A stretch of 64,000 nucleotides of DNA from Caballeronia udeis (GCF_001544555.2 NZ_FCOK02000030.1:34463-98462); one strand, 5' to 3'. Shown: positions 53,149 to 61,215, counted from the stretch's first letter. Notes: generated by a model from the letters alone, not told the origin. Program-made: numbers and translations.

Positions 53149-54342
53149 TTACGGATACGGCGTGATCGTGGGCGCGATGCCCGCGAAAATGGCGCCGGCG
53201 CCGTCGTAGGTCGCTTCCCCCAAAAAGGCGTGCTGCGTGACGACCATGGAATCGCGAACGAGGCGCTGCATCCGGTTGTTCCGGTAGATTGCCGCGACAC
53301 CGGCCAGCCGGTAAGCCTGCTGGACCACATCCGCGCATACATGGGCCGCGTGCGTGGCGCTCAGGCGCAACAAGCTCGCTTGTTCGGGCGTAACCGGGAG
53401 GCCGGCCATGATCGAGTCCCAGGCGTCTTCGGACGCTTGATAGAAGAACGCGCGGGCGCTGCGCCACTGCGCTTCGGCGCGACCCAATTCGATGCGGAAG
53501 TACGCACGATCGGCCAGACGTGGCGCGCCGGTCGTGGTTTTCGTGCCGCCCGACATCTCCGCAGCCAGGTCGAGCGCCGCGCGCGCCAGCCCGACGTTGA
53601 CCGCCGCATGGACTTCGGCCTGGTACGAAACGGCGGGATATTTGTACAAGGGTTCATCGATCACCGCGCCGCTGCCGCGCATGAATGTCCACGGATCGGC
53701 GACGAATTTGTCTTTCAGGCGCAGGTCGTGGCTGCCCGTGCCCTGCATGCCGACCACGTTCCAGTTATCGACGATCTCGACTTCTTCCGCACGAAACACC
53801 GCCGTCAACGGCTTGCCGGCGTTCGGACTGTCGCTGCCCGCGGGCGCCCCGCCAATGCCCACGCCGATCCAGTCCGCGCCCTTGCAGCCGCTCGCAAAAT
53901 GCCATTGACCGCTCACGGTCCAGCCACCCGCAGCAGCAGCGGCGGGTTGCACCGGGTAAAGGCCGCCGGCGAACACCTGATCCGGGCCGCTTGCATAGAT
54001 TTCGCGCTGGGTTTCAACGGGCAAAGCCGCGAGATAGACATTGGCCGAGCCGAACGCGGCCACCCACGCCGTGGACCCGTCCGCCACCGCGATGCGTTCC
54101 AGCACGCGCAGGAAATCAGCCGGCGCAAGCGCGTCGCCGCCGAAACATCTGGGCGTGCTTGCGCGGAAAATGCGAGCGCGCTTCATGGTCGCGATCATGT
54201 CGCGGGGAACATGCGAGAGTTCATCGAATTCATCGCGGCGCGCAGCAATTTCCGCGATGACATCGTCCAGCGCGAGCGGATTGGCGATTGCGCTCGATGC
54301 GTGGGTGAGCGGCGCCAGCTTGGGGTCGTCTGCGAGATTCAT
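53149..54342 (-). CDS. iacA: Flavin-dependent monooxygenase, IacA-like (acyl-CoA-dehydrogenase fold)
   Basis: A 397-residue protein of the group D flavin monooxygenases, which share the acyl-CoA dehydrogenase fold. Visible blocks are ISHVP-like LSHVPRDMIATMKRARIFRA, RCFGGDALAP, ADGSTAWVAAFGSANV and SGQWHFASGCKGADWIGVGI. The end has YRNNRMQRLVRDSMVVTQHAF. It needs flavin from the reductase next door. In the iac pathway IacA oxygenates the indole ring of indole-3-acetate. GGAG lies ahead of ATG 54342. It is divergent from a LysR gene. Confidence 0.83.
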   Translation of the reverse strand: MNLADDPKLAPLTHASSAIANPLALDDVIAEIAARRDEFDELSHVPRDMIATMKRARIFRASTPRCFGGDALAPADFLRVLERIAVADGSTAWVAAFGSANVYLAALPVETQREIYASGPDQVFAGGLYPVQPAAAAAGGWTVSGQWHFASGCKGADWIGVGIGGAPAGSDSPNAGKPLTAVFRAEEVEIVDNWNVVGMQGTGSHDLRLKDKFVADPWTFMRGSGAVIDEPLYKYPAVSYQAEVHAAVNVGLARAALDLAAEMSGGTKTTTGAPRLADRAYFRIELGRAEAQWRSARAFFYQASEDAWDSIMAGLPVTPEQASLLRLSATHAAHVCADVVQQAYRLAGVAAIYRNNRMQRLVRDSMVVTQHAFLGEATYDGAGAIFAGIAPTITPYP

Positions 54343-54359
54343 CGGGGCTCCGGCGTGGT

Positions 54360-54388
54360 TTTGTATCGGTGGGATGGATTGTCCTCAA
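54360..54388 (-). promoter_or_regulatory. Candidate promoter of iacA
   Basis: Minus strand: -35 TTGAGG at 54388-54383, a 17-nt spacer and -10 TACAAA at 54365-54360. It has none of the TCTGAATTCAGA motif, so this operon is likely under the divergent LysR. The implied leader is only about 11 nt. Confidence 0.4.
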
Positions 54389-54428
54389 GATAGAATTGGC
54401 CCACCCATGCGTCAAATTCGCACCAATA

Positions 54429-55355
54429 ATGGATGCCATGAACCAGACGAATAGCGGTCTCACCGACCTCAACCTGTTGCGCGTATTCCTCGCGATCTGG
54501 GACCTGCGCAGCCTCACTGCGGCGGGCGAGCGGCTTGGTCTGACACAGCCCGCCGTGAGTCATTCGTTGCGGCGTCTGCGCACCTTGTTCGACGATCCGC
54601 TGTTCGTGCGCACGCCGCAAACCATGGTGCCGACCGAGGCCGCGATCCGCCTTCACGGTCCGCTCGATGAAGCGTTCAGCATCATCAGCCTCGCAATGCA
54701 GGCGCATGGTCACTTCGATCCCGCGACCGCGTCACGCGTGTTCAAGATATCGATGTCGGATATGTCAGAGTTCTACTTCCTGCCGCCCTTGCTTGCCGCA
54801 TTGGAAAGCACGGCGCCGAAGGTTCGCTTCGAGATCGTGCAGCTTGCGTCCGAGTCAGCGGGCGCCGCCATGCGTGCCGGCGAGATCGATCTCGCGCTCG
54901 GCTACATGCCGGGGCTTGGGGAAGACTGTATAGGCGACAGGCTGTTCTCAGACGAACACGTGTGCCTGGTTCGCGCGGGACATCCGCTGAAGGGGAAGAA
55001 GGCGTCGAAGCAGGATCTGGCTGGTTTGCGATACGTCTATGCAAGCACAAACGCCACCGGGCACCGGATGATCGAGCAATGGCTCGCGGAACTCGGCATG
55101 GAACGCGATATCGTGCTGCGGCTGCCGCATTTCATCGTGGCGCCGGAGATTGTCCGGACCACGGATCTCGCGGTGATCTTTCCACGCAGCATTGCCGAGC
55201 GCTTCAATCGCGGTCACGCATTCCGGTTGCTCGCGTTACCGTTCGATTTGCCGGCCATCGAAGTGAAAATCCACACGCATGTGCGCTTCTCAAGCGATGC
55301 CGGTATTCAATGGCTGCGCGATGTCCTGATGGAGATGTTCGCCGCGCAGCCTTGA
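54429..55355 (+). CDS. LysR-family regulator, iac region copy 2
   Basis: A 308-residue LysR protein. DNA-binding part: LNLLRVFLAIWDLRSLTAAG, LTQPAVSHSLRRLRTLFDD. The effector part starts FKISMSDMSEFYFLPPLLAA. It is related to the LysR at 27806-28741. ATG 54429 starts the conserved region; ATG 54438 is another possibility. The frame is open upstream without meaning. Divergent from iacA with 86 nt between starts. Confidence 0.92.
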   Translation: MDAMNQTNSGLTDLNLLRVFLAIWDLRSLTAAGERLGLTQPAVSHSLRRLRTLFDDPLFVRTPQTMVPTEAAIRLHGPLDEAFSIISLAMQAHGHFDPATASRVFKISMSDMSEFYFLPPLLAALESTAPKVRFEIVQLASESAGAAMRAGEIDLALGYMPGLGEDCIGDRLFSDEHVCLVRAGHPLKGKKASKQDLAGLRYVYASTNATGHRMIEQWLAELGMERDIVLRLPHFIVAPEIVRTTDLAVIFPRSIAERFNRGHAFRLLALPFDLPAIEVKIHTHVRFSSDAGIQWLRDVLMEMFAAQP

Positions 55356-55371
55356 GGCGCTACTGCCCGCG

Positions 55372-56145
55372 TCACTGCCTGTAGGTCGTGTCGGTGCGGT
55401 CAAGGCGGCGAATCAACGCGTCCAGGACCTGATCTCCGCCGCCAAAGCGCGGATCGTATTGAAGCGCGTCGCGGGTCGAGCGCTCGCTGATTTTTGGATC
55501 GACGAGCAGGGTTTTGCCTCGCATGGAATGCGTCGCGAGTTGAATTTCGCATGCGCGGTTCAGGGTCCAGATCAGCACGAACGCATGGCCGAGCGTGGCG
55601 CCATGCGCGAGCAAACCGTGATTGCGCAGGATCATCAGCCGCTTGTTATTCAGCGACGCCACCATGCGCGACTTTTCTTCATCGTGGACGGTCGTGCCTT
55701 CGAACGTGTGATACGCGACCATGTCATGCAGTTGCGACGAATAGATATTGTTGTCCTCCAGCCCCTCCTCCATGCAGGCGACCGCGACGCTTGCCGTGGT
55801 GTGGATATGCATGACGCAATGCGCATCGGGGACGTTGGCGTGCACGGCGCTGTGGATGGTCAGCCCTGCCGGATTGACGGGGTACTGGCTGTCGCTGAGG
55901 ACTTTGCCGGTCAAGTCGATCTTCACCAGGTTCGATGCGGTGACTTCGTCGTAAGCAAGTCCGAACGGGTTGATGAGGAGTTGATCCTCGGTGCCCGGCA
56001 CGCGCAGCGTGATGTGGTTGAAGATCAGTTCATGCCAGCCCAGCATGAAGAACACGCGATAGGTCGCGGCCAGTTTGATGCGTGCAGCCCATTCGGCGTC
56101 GGTGCAAATAATCGGACGGGCTGCAGCGGTTTCCACAACGGTCAT
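55372..56145 (-). CDS. Class II aldolase/adducin-domain protein
   Basis: A 257-residue zinc aldolase-fold protein: WHELIFNHITLRVPG, LINPFGLAYDEVTASNLVKID, metal His pair in VMHIHTTASVAV, and LRNHGLLAHG. The family includes fuculose-phosphate aldolase and decarboxylating or dehydrating members. ATG 56145 has GGAG seven bases ahead. It follows operator E and is convergent with the LysR gene. Confidence 0.88.
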   Translation of the reverse strand: MTVVETAAARPIICTDAEWAARIKLAATYRVFFMLGWHELIFNHITLRVPGTEDQLLINPFGLAYDEVTASNLVKIDLTGKVLSDSQYPVNPAGLTIHSAVHANVPDAHCVMHIHTTASVAVACMEEGLEDNNIYSSQLHDMVAYHTFEGTTVHDEEKSRMVASLNNKRLMILRNHGLLAHGATLGHAFVLIWTLNRACEIQLATHSMRGKTLLVDPKISERSTRDALQYDPRFGGGDQVLDALIRRLDRTDTTYRQ

Positions 56146-56191
56146 ATTCAGCTCCAAGTCAGCTCCATTGAGTTTCAAGCAGATAAGGAAT

Positions 56192-56229
56192 TCTGAATTC
56201 ACTTTACCAGAACGAAATTTTTGAGTCTA
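56192..56229 (-). promoter_or_regulatory. Operator-promoter E (class II aldolase)
   Basis: Minus strand: -35 TAGACT at 56229-56224, a 17-nt spacer, -10 TAAAGT at 56206-56201. The motif at 56192-56203 is TCTGAATTCACT, a 10-of-12 match to the palindrome, in the same position relative to the -10 as at A, C and D. Confidence 0.65.
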
Positions 56230-56331
56230 TTATTCGTCGTGGTGGCTGGGCGAGCGGCGGGTGCGCCGGCTGGACAAGTTGGGGTCAGTTCACTTACAGG
56301 GGTAAGCGTGATGCGCAAGGACCAAGCGCGG

Positions 56332-56364
56332 CTTAATGTTCTCTTAAGTCTCGCGTTTTACGAT
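56332..56364 (+). promoter_or_regulatory. PmrA-box-like promoter
   Basis: CTTAAT (56332-56337), a 5-nt spacer and CTTAAG (56343-56348) match the direct-repeat PmrA/BasR box YTTAAK-N5-YTTAAK. A -10-like TACGAT is at 56359-56364, with the second half-site in the -35 region. Expected start site near 56371. Confidence 0.5.
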
Positions 56365-56398
56365 GCATCTCATTGATCCCCCTGTAGTACCCCTCTTC

Positions 56399-56424
56399 AG
56401 GCCGCTTTTGCGGCCTTCTTTTTT
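56399..56424 (+). terminator. Intrinsic terminator / attenuator ahead of a small ORF
   Basis: A perfect 7-bp GC stem (56399-56405 with 56410-56416) has a TTTT loop and is followed by TCTTTTTT. It lies about 30 nt after the inferred start site and 12 nt before a 32-codon ORF. The transcript may be a very short RNA, or read-through may be regulated. Confidence 0.75.
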
Positions 56425-56435
56425 AGGTACGACCG

Positions 56436-56534
56436 ATGAAGACCCTTTGGCGTTTGTGCGCAGTAGCCGTATGCCTGGTCGGTGGCGTCGGTATTGCGGT
56501 ATGGCTGTTTTCCGTGATCGTGCGTATTGTCTGA
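56436..56534 (+). CDS. Putative 32-aa membrane protein
   Basis: The ORF from ATG 56436 to TGA 56534 reads MKTLWRLCAVAVCLVGG then VGIAVWLFSVIVRIV. It is one hydrophobic helix with a basic N-terminus, the profile of small single-pass inner-membrane proteins. AGGT precedes the ATG at a suitable distance. It lies behind a PmrA-box-like promoter and a terminator. Supported by composition and context only. Confidence 0.5.
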   Translation: MKTLWRLCAVAVCLVGGVGIAVWLFSVIVRIV

Positions 56535-56556
56535 TCAAGCGGGCTTGGGCCAGCTC

Positions 56557-56916
56557 TTACGCTCGCTTCATCTGCGCCTGCATATTGAACGCGAGTTTCA
56601 TCGGCTGCCATTCAGCGCTCGTTGCACCCGGCAGCGGACACTGAAAGCTCGCCATCAATGCGTTCCACTCAGTCACGCGCGGGTGAACATCCGCGCCCGC
56701 CACGAGTTGATCAAAGCTGAAGTCAGGCATTGTCTCAATCAACATCACCAGCCGCGTATCGCGCCGCCAGATCGTCATGTCGATGATGCCTGACGCCCGC
56801 AGCGCATCAAGCACCTCAGGCCAGACCGCCTCGTGATAGTGATCGTATTGCGCGATGACCTCGGGGTCGTCGCGCAGATCGAGTGACAGGCAATGGCGCA
56901 TCACGTTCGTGCTCAT
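56557..56916 (-). CDS. rhaM: L-rhamnose mutarotase family protein
   Basis: A 119-residue RhaM/DUF718 protein of dimeric alpha/beta-barrel fold. It has RHCLSLDLRDDPEVIAQYDH with the active-site His, IDMTIWRRDTRLVMLIE, and the closing PMKLAFNMQ. Such enzymes interconvert anomers of L-rhamnose or L-fucose. It is the last gene of the sugar operon and starts 3 nt after the dehydratase-like gene's stop. Confidence 0.82.
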   Translation of the reverse strand: MSTNVMRHCLSLDLRDDPEVIAQYDHYHEAVWPEVLDALRASGIIDMTIWRRDTRLVMLIETMPDFSFDQLVAGADVHPRVTEWNALMASFQCPLPGATSAEWQPMKLAFNMQAQMKRA

Positions 56917-56919
56917 GGC

Positions 56920-58038
56920 TCAAGCCGCCGCGCGGGCATCGACGCAAACATGCGTGCGTTGCGTCGCCTGTATCGCATCCCAATCCCAGTCGATGCCAAT
57001 CCCCGGCTCCATCGGTGCGACGGCATAACCCTGCTCGATCTGGACCTGCTTTCCGGTCAACGCGTCGAGTTGCGGAATATATTCGAGCCACGTTGCGTTC
57101 GGCACGGCCGCGCACAAACTCACATGCAACTCCATCAGGAAGTGCGGGCAGATGGACACGTTCATGGTCTCGGCCAGATGCGCCACTTTCAGCCACGGCG
57201 TGATCCCGCCCACGCGCGCGACATCGGCCTGAACGATCGAGCATGCATCGGCCTTCAGATACTCGGCGAATTGCGCCGGGTGATACATCGATTCCCCCAC
57301 CGCAATGGGCACCGGACTCGCGGCGCAAAGCCGCTGGTGCGCCGCGATATTTTCAGCGGGCATGGGCTCTTCGAGCCACGCGAGCCGCAACGGCTCGAAC
57401 GCATGCGCGCGGCGGATGGCTTCGGACAACGTGAAGCCCTGGTTCGCGTCGACCATGATTTCGAAGTCATCGCCCATGGCGTCGCGCACAGCCGTGAGCC
57501 GCCGCGTGTCTTCAGCCAGATGCGGCCGGCCAACCTTGATCTTCGCGCCATGAAAACCGGCATCGCGCGCCTGCAGGGTTTGATCGACGAGTTCGGCCTC
57601 AGACAAATGCAACCATCCGCCTTCGGTGGAATACGTGCGCGTGCGCGGCTTCGATCCGCCGGCCGCGACCCACAACGGCAGGTTCGCCACGCGCGTGTTG
57701 CGGTCCCATAGAGCGGTATCGATTGCGGCCAGCGCCAGGCTCGTGATCGCACCGACCGCCGTTGCGTGCGTATGGAAAAAGAGGTCGCGCCAGATAGCTT
57801 CGTACCCGGCCGGGTCGCGCCCGATCAGCAACGGCGCCAGGTGATCATGCAGCAACGCGACAATGGACGAACCGCCCGTGCCGATGGTGTAGGTGTATCC
57901 GGTGCCCACGCTGCCATCGCTGCAATGGAGCGTCACCAACACAGTCTCCTGGACTACGAACGACTGGATCGCGTCCGTGCGTTTGACTTTGGGTTGAAGG
58001 TCGACCTGGCGGATGTCGACGGTATCGATAGTTGTCAT
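56920..58038 (-). CDS. Mandelate racemase/muconate-lactonizing (enolase superfamily) enzyme
   Basis: A 372-residue enolase-superfamily protein. The base KxK is in FHGAKIKVGRPH near residue 165, metal ligands are in IMVDANQGFT (Asp), LAWLEEPMPAEN (Glu) and IAVGESMYHP (Glu), and the second base is His in MNVSICPHF. This set is that of mandelate-racemase-type acid-sugar dehydratases. Neighbours (sugar importer, mutarotase) suggest an aldonic or uronic acid of a deoxy sugar, but the exact substrate is not readable. Confidence 0.85.
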   Translation of the reverse strand: MTTIDTVDIRQVDLQPKVKRTDAIQSFVVQETVLVTLHCSDGSVGTGYTYTIGTGGSSIVALLHDHLAPLLIGRDPAGYEAIWRDLFFHTHATAVGAITSLALAAIDTALWDRNTRVANLPLWVAAGGSKPRTRTYSTEGGWLHLSEAELVDQTLQARDAGFHGAKIKVGRPHLAEDTRRLTAVRDAMGDDFEIMVDANQGFTLSEAIRRAHAFEPLRLAWLEEPMPAENIAAHQRLCAASPVPIAVGESMYHPAQFAEYLKADACSIVQADVARVGGITPWLKVAHLAETMNVSICPHFLMELHVSLCAAVPNATWLEYIPQLDALTGKQVQIEQGYAVAPMEPGIGIDWDWDAIQATQRTHVCVDARAAA

Positions 58039-58061
58039 TTTGGGTTTCCTTTAAAGCGCGT

Positions 58062-58922
58062 TCAACCTTTCACGCCGCCGAGCGTCAAGCCCGCGATCAG
58101 GTGTTTTTGCACGATGAACGTCAGCACGATCGCCGGAATGATGATGATCACGGCCATCGCGCACATGCCGGCCCAGTCGACCGAAAACTGCGCGGTGAAG
58201 TCCATCAGCCCGACAGGCAGCGTCTTCGTATCAGGGCTTCGGCACAATTGCGTGGCGAGTGCGAATTCGTTCCAGCTAGTGAGAAACGCAAAGATTCCCG
58301 CCGATGCAATCCCGCTTTTTGCCAGCGGCAATTCGATGCGCCAAAACGCTTGCCAGCGGTTGCATCCATCGATCTGCGCCGCTTGCGACAACTCGATCGG
58401 CACCTCGCGAAAGAAGCCGTCGATAAGCCATACGGTGAACGGTACGTTCATCGCAAGATAAACAAGGATCACGCCAATGCGCGTATCGAGCAGACCGGTC
58501 CATGCCCACAGCATGAAGATAGGCAGCGACAACGCAATGCCAGGAATCGCACGTGTCAGCATCAGCGCCACGAACATGACCTGCTTGTGCCTGAACTCGA
58601 AACGCGCGAATGCATAACCGCCAAGCACGCCGACCGCGAGCGCGGCGATCGTACTCACGCAAGAAATGATCAGCGAATTGACGAAGTACTGGCTGATGGG
58701 CAGCGACGCCATTTGCCCGTAGCCGAACATGCTCTTGAAGTTATCGAGTGTGTAGCTGGAACCGACCAACGGGGATTGATTCGACAAGATCGCCACGTTC
58801 GAACGGAACGCGTTGAGCACGACCCACAGCCCCGGCAAACAGATGATCGCCATCACGATAAACACGCCGAACCACAACGCCGACTTGCGCAGGAATGCGC
58901 CTTTGATTGCGATATCGCTCAT
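58062..58922 (-). CDS. Carbohydrate ABC importer permease, MalG-like
   Basis: A 286-residue permease of the CUT1 class: LPGLWVVLNAFRSNVAIL, FVNSLIISCVSTIAALAVG, and the EAA loop PIELSQAAQIDGCNRWQAFW. I start at ATG 58922 (MSDIAIKGAF), 4 nt after the stop of the MalF-like gene. Confidence 0.9.
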   Translation of the reverse strand: MSDIAIKGAFLRKSALWFGVFIVMAIICLPGLWVVLNAFRSNVAILSNQSPLVGSSYTLDNFKSMFGYGQMASLPISQYFVNSLIISCVSTIAALAVGVLGGYAFARFEFRHKQVMFVALMLTRAIPGIALSLPIFMLWAWTGLLDTRIGVILVYLAMNVPFTVWLIDGFFREVPIELSQAAQIDGCNRWQAFWRIELPLAKSGIASAGIFAFLTSWNEFALATQLCRSPDTKTLPVGLMDFTAQFSVDWAGMCAMAVIIIIPAIVLTFIVQKHLIAGLTLGGVKG

Positions 58923-58926
58923 GATG

Positions 58927-59868
58927 TCAGGCTGGCCCCATGTGTTTGCGCGCACCGCTCAACTTGCGGAAGAAGTACAGCGTGAAGAGGATGGACACCA
59001 GCACCGAGACGTACGCAATCGCGTTGGCGTAACCCATGTGCGAGTCGTCGTACGCAATCCGCCCGACCATTGTCCAGAGCAGTTCCGTGCGTCCGCCCGG
59101 ACCGCCATTCGTCATGATGCGCACGATGTCGTAAGCACGGCCTACGTCGAGCGAACGGATCGTCATGGAGATATAGATAAACGGCATCAGGTACGGCAGC
59201 GTGACGTAGCGGAATGTCTGCCATGACGTGCAGCCATCCACCTTCGACGCTTCTATCGGATCTTTCGGCAACGCCATCAAACCCGCCAGCAGGATCACCG
59301 CGAAGATGGGTGTCGAGTTCCATACCTCGGCTGCGATCAACGACGCAAGCGCGGAGTTGGCGTTAACAAGAAACGGGAACGCAGACTTCGCGCCGAATAG
59401 CGTCTGCATCAGGTTGTTCACAATGCCCGTGCTGTCGTTGAGCATGAACTTGAACTGGAAGCCAACCAGCACTGGCGAGAACATCATGGGGAACATCATC
59501 ACCGTGCGTAACGCCCGCTGGCCTTTCGTCACCTGATTGAGCAGCAGCGCCACGCCAAGGCCCAGCAGCAGCTCAAGATTCAGCGCAACGGTCAAAAACA
59601 GGATCGTGCGCCCGAACGCCGCCCAGAAGTCTCCATTCGCAAACGCGCGTTCGTAGTTACGCCAGCCGATCCAGTGCGAAAGCGTATCCGGGTCGGTCAA
59701 GCGATACGCCGTGAAGCTCGTGTAAAACGAGAACAACAGCGGCAGGATCACCACGATCCCGACCGCCAGGAACGCGGGCATGAGCAGCTTGATCGGCAGC
59801 GGTATGCGCCGGCGCGATGTAGCCAGGACAGGCTCGCCGCCGATCGAGTAAGGCGTGTTGGATTGCAT
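58927..59868 (-). CDS. Carbohydrate ABC importer permease, MalF-like
   Basis: A 313-residue CUT1 permease: LPIKLLMPAFLAVGIVVILP, the amphipathic FANGDFWAAFGRTI and the EAA loop ALPKDPIEASKVDGCTSWQTF. It forms the channel with the following permease. Confidence 0.9.
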   Translation of the reverse strand: MQSNTPYSIGGEPVLATSRRRIPLPIKLLMPAFLAVGIVVILPLLFSFYTSFTAYRLTDPDTLSHWIGWRNYERAFANGDFWAAFGRTILFLTVALNLELLLGLGVALLLNQVTKGQRALRTVMMFPMMFSPVLVGFQFKFMLNDSTGIVNNLMQTLFGAKSAFPFLVNANSALASLIAAEVWNSTPIFAVILLAGLMALPKDPIEASKVDGCTSWQTFRYVTLPYLMPFIYISMTIRSLDVGRAYDIVRIMTNGGPGGRTELLWTMVGRIAYDDSHMGYANAIAYVSVLVSILFTLYFFRKLSGARKHMGPA

Positions 59869-59880
59869 GTTGATCGTCGG

Positions 59881-61215
59881 TTACTGGTTGTCCGCCGCGT
59901 CCTGCATGATGTCCGCGACCTTCTTCGCCGCATTGTCGAGCGCTTGCTGCGAGGTTTCGTCACCGATAATCGCCTTCTGCAACTCCGGCCACAGCGCGTT
60001 CGAAATCTCGTTCCATTGCGCAACACGCGGCGGGGTGAAGGAGTCTTCCTTCGCGGCCTGACTGAAGGTCGCGACCGCGTCCGCCATGAAGTGGTCGTTC
60101 TTCGTCTTGAACTCCTGCACGATCGCCTGCTGCGCATCAATACGCGAAGGAATCGAACCGAGACGCGCTTCGACCATTTGCGAATCCTTGCTCGTCAGGA
60201 ACTCGATAAAACTGGCCGCCACTTCCGGCCGCGCGCAGACTTTCGTGATCGAGAAACTATGCGAACCCGACCAGCCCGGCCGCTTGTTGGCCGCACCCAG
60301 CGGCGCACGAACCACACCGACGTTGCCGGCGAGCTTCGACGTTTTCGGGTCGTTATAGAACGATGCAAAACCCGGCCAGTCGAGATCGAGCGCTACCTTG
60401 CCTGACGCGAAGTTGTTGCCAAGATCGTCCCAGACGTAGCTCGGCACGCCCTTCGGCACCACGCCCGCTTTGTACAGGTTGACGAACCAGTCGAGCGTCT
60501 TCACGCCCACCGGCGAGTTGAACTTGGGTTGCATCTTGGCATCGAGCAACTGGCCCCCGTTCGCCACCAGCAGCGAATAAAAAGTGCCCGTCAGCGCCTC
60601 GTCCTTGCCCGGGAATTGCGTGCCGTAGAAGTTCGGCGCCTTGGTGAAGAAGGTCGCCTGCTGCGTGTATTCGGCGAAGGTCTTCGGGGGCGCGAGATCC
60701 ACGCCGAATTGCTTCTTGTACGCATCGCGATTGGCCGGATCGGCATAAGCGGTCTTGTTGTAATAGAGCGCTTCTATATCCGTTGACCGGGGGATCTGGA
60801 CAAGTTGCCCCTTCACCTCGGACTGCTTCAGCAAAGCAGGCGCGAACGCCGCAAGATAGCTCGCGGGGAACAAACCCTTGAGGTCGCGGAAGATGGGATA
60901 TTGCGCGGAGAAATTTGTATGATTCGACGACACGCAATAGTCGATATGCTGCGAAGCAATGTCCTGCTTCAACTCCCGATCCAGCTCGAAGTGACTCTTG
61001 CGCGAGACAATCTCGACCTTCGCGCCGGTCTCTTTTTCCCACAGCGGAATGCGCGTGTAGAGCGCTTCATATTGCACACCGCCGATCAGCTTGACGCGCA
61101 GTGTATAGCCTTTGTATTCGTTGTCGGCGCGTGCGGCGGTGGTCGCCACCAGACCCGCCAAAGCCAGTACCGACACAGTGATCTTGAGGCCGGTTTTTAT
61201 CGAATCCCTAACCAT
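59881..61215 (-). CDS. Carbohydrate ABC importer binding protein
   Basis: A 444-residue SBP family 1 protein. The signal peptide has ITVSVLALAGLVATTAARA, then YTLRVKLIGGVQYEALYT, ELKQDIASQHIDY and the ligand region YNKTAYADP. The end is typical of these proteins (SQQALDNAAKKVADIMQDAA). First membrane-associated partner of the sugar importer, ahead of both permeases. Confidence 0.9.
   Translation of the reverse strand: MVRDSIKTGLKITVSVLALAGLVATTAARADNEYKGYTLRVKLIGGVQYEALYTRIPLWEKETGAKVEIVSRKSHFELDRELKQDIASQHIDYCVSSNHTNFSAQYPIFRDLKGLFPASYLAAFAPALLKQSEVKGQLVQIPRSTDIEALYYNKTAYADPANRDAYKKQFGVDLAPPKTFAEYTQQATFFTKAPNFYGTQFPGKDEALTGTFYSLLVANGGQLLDAKMQPKFNSPVGVKTLDWFVNLYKAGVVPKGVPSYVWDDLGNNFASGKVALDLDWPGFASFYNDPKTSKLAGNVGVVRAPLGAANKRPGWSGSHSFSITKVCARPEVAASFIEFLTSKDSQMVEARLGSIPSRIDAQQAIVQEFKTKNDHFMADAVATFSQAAKEDSFTPPRVAQWNEISNALWPELQKAIIGDETSQQALDNAAKKVADIMQDAADNQ

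Noticed and set aside
54239..54246. GAATTC-containing sequence inside the iacA-like gene as another operator
   Set aside because: It lacks the flanking TCT/AGA and lies within coding sequence with no promoter elements.
52918..54393. 491-codon open frame on the + strand
   Set aside because: Shadow of the iacA- and iacG-like genes; no motif or ribosome-binding site.
56363..56434. Proline-rich leader peptide (MHLIDPPVVPLFRP) before the terminator, as in mgtL-like attenuators
   Set aside because: Its ATG overlaps the likely -10 element of the PmrA-box promoter, so it would not be in the transcript unless another promoter is used.
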